In this document: positions 1 to 4,021 of the stretch, in pieces
Layout: every line of letters starts with the position of its first letter
Numbering within the stretch: position 1 is the first letter of the stretch
From: an uncultured Sphingomonadales bacterium
GTDB taxonomy: Bacteria; Pseudomonadota; Alphaproteobacteria; Sphingomonadales; Sphingomonadaceae
Length of the DNA stretch: 6,515 nucleotides
NCBI GenBank assembly: GCA_903893935.1
Contig: CAITOD010000441.1
Location: 1-6,515, forward strand
Direction of reading: 5' to 3'
Translations under genes and position numbers: made by a program
The notes under the pieces: model-generated
The model's input: only the letters and a program-made list of their open reading frames with translations
Databases searched by the model: none
Told to the model about the DNA's origin: nothing

Positions 1-425
1 CCGTGCAGCGGCGTATCGATCGAAGCGGCGCGGCCGTTCAGATTGAACGTGCAATGCGGCAGATAGCCGACCATCTTGTCATCATCATGGGGCCCGCCGT
101 AATGCGCTTCGAGCCCCAGCAATTTGGCCTGGTACAGCGTGGCAAAGCCGTCGAGTTTCATCGAGCCGATGTCGCCGCCCGAACCTTTGACCCACAGCAC
201 TTCGACCGGCTCGCCGGTCAGCGGATCGATGCCGGGCAATTTGGCCGAGGTGTTCCCCCCGCCGAAATTGGTAACGGTCAGATCCGAACCAAGCAGATTG
301 GAGCGATAAAGCAGCAATTGCTCGGGGCTTAGCGTGGCGGCATGCGCGGCATCCCAGCGGCTGGAAGGCACGGCAAAGGGGAGCGCGGGCGGGGCGGAGA
401 GCGTGGTTGTGGTCATGTCTGACAT
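1..425 (-). CDS. rhaD: Bifunctional rhamnulose-1-phosphate aldolase / short-chain dehydrogenase, N-terminal part (runs off the left edge)
   Basis: The open frame reads 141 codons from ATG at 425 down to the window edge with no stop. It begins MSDMTTTTLSAPPALPF. Recognisable class II aldolase pieces are GGGNTSAK (residues 55-62, the phosphate-binding loop), VKGSGGDIG (79-87) and the DDDKMVGYLPHCTFN stretch (about 114-128). They match the large fused enzymes (about 700 residues) with an N-terminal class II aldolase and a C-terminal short-chain dehydrogenase, called RhaEW in Bacillus subtilis. Known role of the family: cytoplasmic cleavage of L-rhamnulose-1-phosphate to dihydroxyacetone phosphate and L-lactaldehyde, then NAD-dependent oxidation of lactaldehyde. 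The window ends just before the expected metal-binding histidines, so catalytic residues and the whole dehydrogenase half are unseen; the fusion is inferred from family resemblance. ATG 425 is preferred over in-frame ATG 416 because AAGGAAAGGGG lies 9 bases upstream. It is divergent from the kinase-transporter genes, and an isomerase gene may follow it outside the window. Confidence 0.88.
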   Translation of the reverse strand, partial: MSDMTTTTLSAPPALPFAVPSSRWDAAHAATLSPEQLLLYRSNLLGSDLTVTNFGGGNTSAKLPGIDPLTGEPVEVLWVKGSGGDIGSMKLDGFATLYQAKLLGLEAHYGGPHDDDKMVGYLPHCTFNLNGRAASIDTPLH

Positions 426-434
426 CTAACAAAG

Positions 435-445
435 CCCCTTTCCTT
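435..445 (-). promoter_or_regulatory. Ribosome binding site deciding the aldolase start
   Basis: On the minus strand the sequence reads AAGGAAAGGGG, ending 9 bases before ATG 425. The alternative in-frame ATG at 416 would lie 18 bases from the same purine block, which is too far. This favours 425 as the start. Confidence 0.65.
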
Positions 446-516
446 AAGCAATCTGATTCGATAGAAGATAATCATAAACAATCAAATTCGCACATGCAGC
501 AAATTGGCTGCGCGTC

Positions 517-523
517 AAAGGGA
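517..523 (+). promoter_or_regulatory. Candidate ribosome binding site for a CTG start of the kinase
   Basis: AAAGGGA ends 8 bases before CTG 532, an ordinary spacing. A second AGGA (526-529) is only 2 bases from the CTG and so is less useful. This is the main sequence support for initiation at CTG 532. Confidence 0.4.
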
Positions 524-531
524 ACAGGACG

Positions 532-1974
532 CTGAATACCTCCTCCGCCCGGCTTGCGACTGCACCCTGGGCCATAGTCATCGACATCGGCAAGACGCTC
601 GCCAAAGTGACGTTGTGGAGCCGCGACGGGCGTTTGCTCGACCGCCAGCAGCGGGCCAATGCCGTTTGCAGCGAGGGGGGGATTGCCCGGCTCGATGCAG
701 CGGGCATTGCTGCATGGTTGCGTTCCGCGCTTGCGAAATATGCGAGCGAGGGGGTGCAATATTGTGTCCCGGTGGGCCATGGCGCGGGGCTCGCAGTGCT
801 GCTCGACGGCGGTCTGGCATTCGCGCCGCTCGATTATGAAGCGGCGCCCCCGGCGGAGCTGGCCGCGACGTATGCGGGCTTGCGCGCACTATTTGCCGAG
901 ACCGGATCGCCGGCTCTGCCGCTGGGCTTGAATCTGGGAACGCAGCTGGCGTGGCTCGACGCGCTCTATCCCGATGTAATGCCCCGCGCGACGCTGGTGC
1001 CCTGGGCGCAATACTGGGCGTGGTGGCTGACCGGGTGTGCGGCGAGCGAAGTGACTACGCTGGGCTGCCATTCCGACTTGTGGGCGCCTGCTGCTGCCGA
1101 CTGGTCGAGCCTCGCCCGTGCGCAAGGGTGGGCGGCGCGGTTTGCGCCACTTGCACGCGCCGGCGATGTGATCGGCACGTTGCGCCCCGACCTTGCCGCC
1201 GCAACCGGGCTTGCCGAAGACATTCGCGTGCTCGCCGGGCTGCACGATTCAAACGCGGCGCTGATGGCGGCGCGCGGGTTTGCCGATATTGCGCAGCACG
1301 AAGCCACGGTGCTGTCGACCGGAACGTGGTTTGTTGCCATGCGCTTGGCCGCCAGACCCGTGGCGATCGCGGGGCTGCCGCAGGCGCGCGACTGTCTGGT
1401 CAATGTCGATGCCTTTGGCGCGGCCGTGCCATCGGCGCGGTTCATGGGCGGGCGCGAGATCGAAATGCTGATCGAAGGCGATGCGCAACGAGTCGATATC
1501 GTCGCAGACCAGCCGCAATTGCTCGCCGCGGTGCCGCAGGCCCTGGCCGATCAGGCGATGGTTCTGCCGACCTGGGCGCCCGGCTGCGGCCCGTTCCCCA
1601 CTGGTCACGGGCGCTGGGTCCAGGCCCCGCCTGACGGGCACGCGCGCCGCGCTGCCGTATGTCTCTATGCCGCGCTGGTTGCCGATGCCGCGCTCGACCT
1701 GATCGGCGCCGAAGGTCGCCTGCTGATCGAAGGCCGCTTCGCCGGGGCGCATGTCTTCGTCCGCGCGCTGGCACGCCTTCGACCGCACAGCCGGGTTTAT
1801 CTCGCAAGCGACCAGACCGATGTCTCGTTCGGGGCGCTCCGGCTGATCGATCCGGCGCTGGCCCCGCCCGGCTCGCTCGAACCGGTCATGCCGCTGGACA
1901 ATGATCTTGAACACTATCGCAGCTGCTGGCGTGCCATGATCGATGGCTGCGGCGCTCACAAGGGAGAGCAATGA
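532..1974 (+). CDS. rhaB: Rhamnulokinase, FGGY carbohydrate kinase family (probable CTG start)
   Basis: FGGY kinases phosphorylate sugars in the cytoplasm with ATP; here the expected reaction is L-rhamnulose to L-rhamnulose-1-phosphate. From CTG 532 the protein has 480 residues, typical for the family. Visible motifs: IDIGKTLAK (about 17-25, the N-terminal phosphate-binding loop), GLHDSNAAL with Asp239 as probable catalytic base (E. coli RhaB uses Asp237), and LSTGTW (261-266) in the nucleotide-binding half. The usual glycine-rich C-terminal motif is replaced by IEGRFAG (399-405). Between the in-frame stop at 475-477 and codon 607 there is no ATG, GTG or TTG. The first standard start, GTG 607, would remove IDIGKTLAK and cannot give a normal enzyme. 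CTG 532 fits length and ribosome-binding-site spacing. The stop directly abuts rhaT, so the two are probably co-transcribed. Rhamnulose specificity comes from the neighbours; the fold alone would also allow fuculokinase or a related kinase. The start is uncertain. Confidence 0.85.
   Translation: MNTSSARLATAPWAIVIDIGKTLAKVTLWSRDGRLLDRQQRANAVCSEGGIARLDAAGIAAWLRSALAKYASEGVQYCVPVGHGAGLAVLLDGGLAFAPLDYEAAPPAELAATYAGLRALFAETGSPALPLGLNLGTQLAWLDALYPDVMPRATLVPWAQYWAWWLTGCAASEVTTLGCHSDLWAPAAADWSSLARAQGWAARFAPLARAGDVIGTLRPDLAAATGLAEDIRVLAGLHDSNAALMAARGFADIAQHEATVLSTGTWFVAMRLAARPVAIAGLPQARDCLVNVDAFGAAVPSARFMGGREIEMLIEGDAQRVDIVADQPQLLAAVPQALADQAMVLPTWAPGCGPFPTGHGRWVQAPPDGHARRAAVCLYAALVADAALDLIGAEGRLLIEGRFAGAHVFVRALARLRPHSRVYLASDQTDVSFGALRLIDPALAPPGSLEPVMPLDNDLEHYRSCWRAMIDGCGAHKGEQ
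1962..1966 (+). promoter_or_regulatory. Ribosome binding site for rhaT, inside the kinase 3' end
   Basis: GGGAG lies within the last codons of the kinase gene, 8 bases before ATG 1975. Another ATG at 1971 is in a different frame that shows no family resemblance. The spacing and the RhaT-like translation choose 1975. Confidence 0.6.
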
Positions 1975-3036
1975 ATGACCGGAAATCCGGCGCTTGGCGT
2001 GGTGTTTCACTGGATCGGCGGGTTTTCGTCGGCCAGCTTCTATGTGCCGTACAAGCGGATCCAGCGCTGGAACTGGGAAGTGTTCTGGCTGGCGGGCGGG
2101 CTGTTCAGCTGGCTGATTGCGCCGTGGGTGATGGCCTTTGTCCGCACGCCCGATCTGTTCGGCGTGCTCGCCGCGACCCCGCCGGCAACGCTGTTCTGGT
2201 GCTGGTTCTGGGGGATGATGTGGGGCTTCGGCGGCCTGACATTCGGCCTGACCATGCGCTATTTAGGCTTGTCGCTGGGCATGGCGGTGGCGCTCGGGCT
2301 GACCACCGTGATCGGCACAATGGGCCCGCCGGTCTTCCACGGCACGATCGGTGCGATCGCCGGCAAGACCAGCGGGCAGCTTACCCTGGCAGGCATCGTG
2401 GTGACGCTCGTGGGGATCGTGGTGGTTGCCCGCGCCGGGCAGGCCAAGTCGCGCGAGATCGGCGATGCCGATCGTGGCGGTGAATTCAATGTGACAAAGG
2501 GGCTCTTGATCGCGGTGTTTTCCGGCGTGATGTCGGGTTGCTTCGCCTGGGGGCTCGATGCCGGCCAGCCGATCCGCGATCTTGCGCTGAAGGCCGGCAC
2601 CGACCCGCTGGCGCAAGGGCTGCCGGTGCTGTGCGTGGTATTGGCTGGCGGGCTGACCACCAACCTCATCTGGTGCCTGATGCTCATTGTGCGCAACCGC
2701 AGCGCGGGGCAGTTTTTCGGCGCCGGCAACGACCCGACGGGCGTGCGCGCGCCGCTGCTGCACAACTGGCTGCTGGCCGCGCTGGGTGGTACACTGTGGT
2801 ACGGACAGTTCTTCTTCTACACGATGGGCGAAAGCCAGATGGGCCGCTTCGGCTTTTCCAGCTGGACGCTGCATATGGCCAGCATCATCCTGTTCTCCAC
2901 CTTGTGGGGTTTTGCGCTGGGCGAATGGGCGCAGGCGAGCGGCCGGACGCGGATGCGGGTGTGGAGCGGGATCGGACTGCTGATTGCGGCCACTGTGGTG
3001 ATCGGCGGGGGCAATATGCTGGCCGCCGGATCGTGA
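1975..3036 (+). CDS. rhaT: L-rhamnose/H+ symporter RhaT
   Basis: A 353-residue integral inner-membrane protein, close to the 344 residues of E. coli RhaT. Its diagnostic segments resemble that protein in order: FHWIGGFSSASFYVPYK (11-27), WNWEVFWLAGGLFSWLIAPW (32-51), LTMRYLGLSLGMAVALGLT (92-110), FNVTKGLLIAVFSG (171-184) and GGTLWYGQFFFYTMGE (271-286). I see about ten hydrophobic segments, near residues 4-25, 33-56, 68-91, 95-115, 134-154, 174-196, 215-239, 262-284, 297-318 and 328-349, matching the ten-helix family topology. Known role: proton-driven uptake of L-rhamnose (E. coli RhaT also takes L-lyxose). The kinase stop (1972-1974) touches this ATG, implying one transcript and probable translational coupling. 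This gene is the strongest evidence that the cluster is for rhamnose and not another deoxysugar. No truncation or frameshift is seen. Confidence 0.93.
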   Translation: MTGNPALGVVFHWIGGFSSASFYVPYKRIQRWNWEVFWLAGGLFSWLIAPWVMAFVRTPDLFGVLAATPPATLFWCWFWGMMWGFGGLTFGLTMRYLGLSLGMAVALGLTTVIGTMGPPVFHGTIGAIAGKTSGQLTLAGIVVTLVGIVVVARAGQAKSREIGDADRGGEFNVTKGLLIAVFSGVMSGCFAWGLDAGQPIRDLALKAGTDPLAQGLPVLCVVLAGGLTTNLIWCLMLIVRNRSAGQFFGAGNDPTGVRAPLLHNWLLAALGGTLWYGQFFFYTMGESQMGRFGFSSWTLHMASIILFSTLWGFALGEWAQASGRTRMRVWSGIGLLIAATVVIGGGNMLAAGS

Positions 3037-3096
3037 TCGCTTTTTGTGAATTTCGGCGGCATAAGGTTGGACGAAACCGGGATTTTGACCACGACC

Positions 3097-3882
3097 ATGC
3101 ATGCAAATGAACGCGAGAGGCTGATCCTTGCTACGCTGACCCCGACCGGTTTTGTAACGTACCGCGATTTGGAAGCGCGGCTCGATGCTTCGCCCGCCAC
3201 GATCCGGCGCGATCTGGCCCGGCTGGAATCGGCGGGGCTGATTGTGCGCGTGCATGGAGGTGCGCGACTGGTCGATGGATCGGAAGGACGCGTGGATCGT
3301 GGCCAGCGCCTGATCGGCACGCCATTTGATCAGGCGATCATGCGCAATCTGCCCGCCAAGCGCGCGATCGGTCGCGCGGCGGCCGCTTTGTGCCAGCCCG
3401 GCGAAGCGGTGATGATCGATGGCGGCACCACCACGTTCCAGATGTGCCCGTATCTGGCCGGGCTCGATTGCCAGGTGCTGACCAATTCGCTGCACATTGT
3501 CGATGCCTTGCTGGCGCAACCGGGCACCAGCGTGCTCGTGCCATCGGGTGCGGTGTTTCGCGAACAGAACATCATTCTTGCGCCCTCGGGCGAAGATTCG
3601 ATGCCGCGGTTCCACGCGCCGCGGCTGTTCATGGGCGCAGCAGCGGTGGGGCCGCGCGGCGTGATGCAGCAGGATGTCATTCTCGTCGCCGCCGAACGTC
3701 GCCTGATCGAGCGTGCTGATCAGGTGATCCTGCTGGTCGATTCCAGCAAATTCGTCTCGTCGTCGGGCGCCATTGTGTGCGGGCTCGACGAAGTCGATAT
3801 CCTGATCACCGACCAGGGGGTGACCCCCGATCAGGTGGCGATGATCCGGGAAGCGGGCGTAAACCTCGTCATCGCCGATTGA
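3097..3882 (+). CDS. DeoR-family transcriptional repressor of the rhamnose genes
   Basis: From ATG 3097 the protein has 261 residues, usual for DeoR regulators. It opens MHANERERLILATL, then carries the DeoR winged helix: FVTYRDLEARLDASPATIRR (19-38), RDLARLESAGLIVRVHGGA (38-56). The sugar-phosphate-sensing C-terminal half shows KRAIGRAAAALCQPGE, DGGTTT (108-113), LTNS (128-131) and VDSSKF (214-219). Family knowledge: these proteins usually repress sugar operons and are released by a phosphorylated intermediate, here perhaps rhamnulose-1-phosphate or a breakdown product (inference). It lies 60 bases after rhaT on the same strand and may share its transcript, giving autoregulation. The frame stays open upstream to GTG 3046, with TTG 3067 and 3085 also possible. 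None has a clear ribosome binding site; 3097 was chosen because it matches the family's N-terminus. E. coli instead controls rhamnose genes with the AraC-type RhaR and RhaS. Confidence 0.88.
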   Translation: MHANERERLILATLTPTGFVTYRDLEARLDASPATIRRDLARLESAGLIVRVHGGARLVDGSEGRVDRGQRLIGTPFDQAIMRNLPAKRAIGRAAAALCQPGEAVMIDGGTTTFQMCPYLAGLDCQVLTNSLHIVDALLAQPGTSVLVPSGAVFREQNIILAPSGEDSMPRFHAPRLFMGAAAVGPRGVMQQDVILVAAERRLIERADQVILLVDSSKFVSSSGAIVCGLDEVDILITDQGVTPDQVAMIREAGVNLVIAD

Positions 3883-3909
3883 AGCGATTGCGCAGCCGCC
3901 CTCGCAGCA

Positions 3910-3951
3910 AGCCGCATCGCGACAGGCGCAGCGCTGCGATGCGATGCGGCT
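3910..3951 (+). terminator. Hairpin downstream of the repressor gene, possible weak terminator of the rhamnose operon
   Basis: AGCCGCATCGC (3910-3920) is followed by its perfect reverse complement GCGATGCGGCT (3941-3951). Between them sits a 12-base palindrome CGCAGCGCTGCG (3927-3938) that could form its own small hairpin. The structure starts 28 bases after the repressor stop. It is followed by TCTGATTCTG and then an A run, not a T run, so it lacks a proper intrinsic-terminator tail. It may slow polymerase, protect the transcript end, or be a different kind of element. Confidence 0.4.
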
Positions 3952-3960
3952 CTGATTCTG

Positions 3961-4008
3961 AAAAAAAGCGACCCGGAATTGCTGCCTTGCGGGCAGCAGT
4001 TCCGGGTC
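3961..4008 (-). terminator. Rho-independent terminator of the TonB-dependent receptor gene
   Basis: GACCCGGAATTGCTGCC (3970-3986) pairs with GGCAGCAGTTCCGGGTC (3992-4008) over 17 base pairs, with one position that is a wobble or mismatch depending on strand, and a 5-base loop. Read on the minus strand, the stem is followed after two bases by seven T residues (the A run at 3961-3967). It begins 13 bases after the receptor stop codon. On the plus strand no T run follows, so it should act mainly on receptor transcripts. Confidence 0.88.
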
Positions 4009-4021
4009 AAGGGAGAGTCGG

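Larger units (their letters stand above)
426..531. promoter_or_regulatory. Divergent promoter/operator region between the aldolase and kinase genes
   Basis: This 106-base gap separates two divergent sugar-catabolism genes. Its middle (about 440-505) is clearly richer in A and T than the flanking coding DNA, as expected of a promoter. On the plus strand GATAAT (467-472) is a good -10-like hexamer, with a weak TTAAGC (444-449) 17 bases upstream. On the minus strand TTGATT followed 16 bases later by TATCGA is a weak pair facing the aldolase. The neighbouring repressor probably binds here, as DeoR proteins commonly act on adjacent sugar operons. I could not define a convincing operator: short repeated elements (AATCA twice in 471-484, ATTCG twice) are visible but too short to trust. 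Promoter positions are guesses; the region's role is more secure than the boxes. Confidence 0.5.
3883..4021. other. Convergent intergenic region
   Basis: This 139-base gap separates the end of the repressor gene (plus) from the end of the receptor gene (minus). It holds the two hairpins described separately. I see no credible open frame, promoter or RNA gene in it. Confidence 0.7.

Noticed and set aside
451..491. Possible operator from ATTCG and AATCA repeats in the divergent region
   Set aside because: The repeats are only five bases long, irregularly spaced and in an AT-rich stretch. No matching copy was convincing near 3037-3096, so no operator is claimed.
607..1974. Kinase starting at GTG 607 (455 residues)
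   Set aside because: This start would remove the IDIGKTLAK phosphate-binding loop, and there is no good reason for the upstream 25 codons to encode family-like sequence by chance.
1971..2483. Open frame from ATG 1971 overlapping the start of rhaT
   Set aside because: It is in another frame, Arg-rich and unrecognised, while ATG 1975 gives a full RhaT.
2263..3615. A 450-codon minus-strand open frame opposite rhaT and the repressor
   Set aside because: It is His/Arg/Gln-rich, crosses two well-supported genes and their gap, and resembles no protein family I know. It is a compositional artefact.
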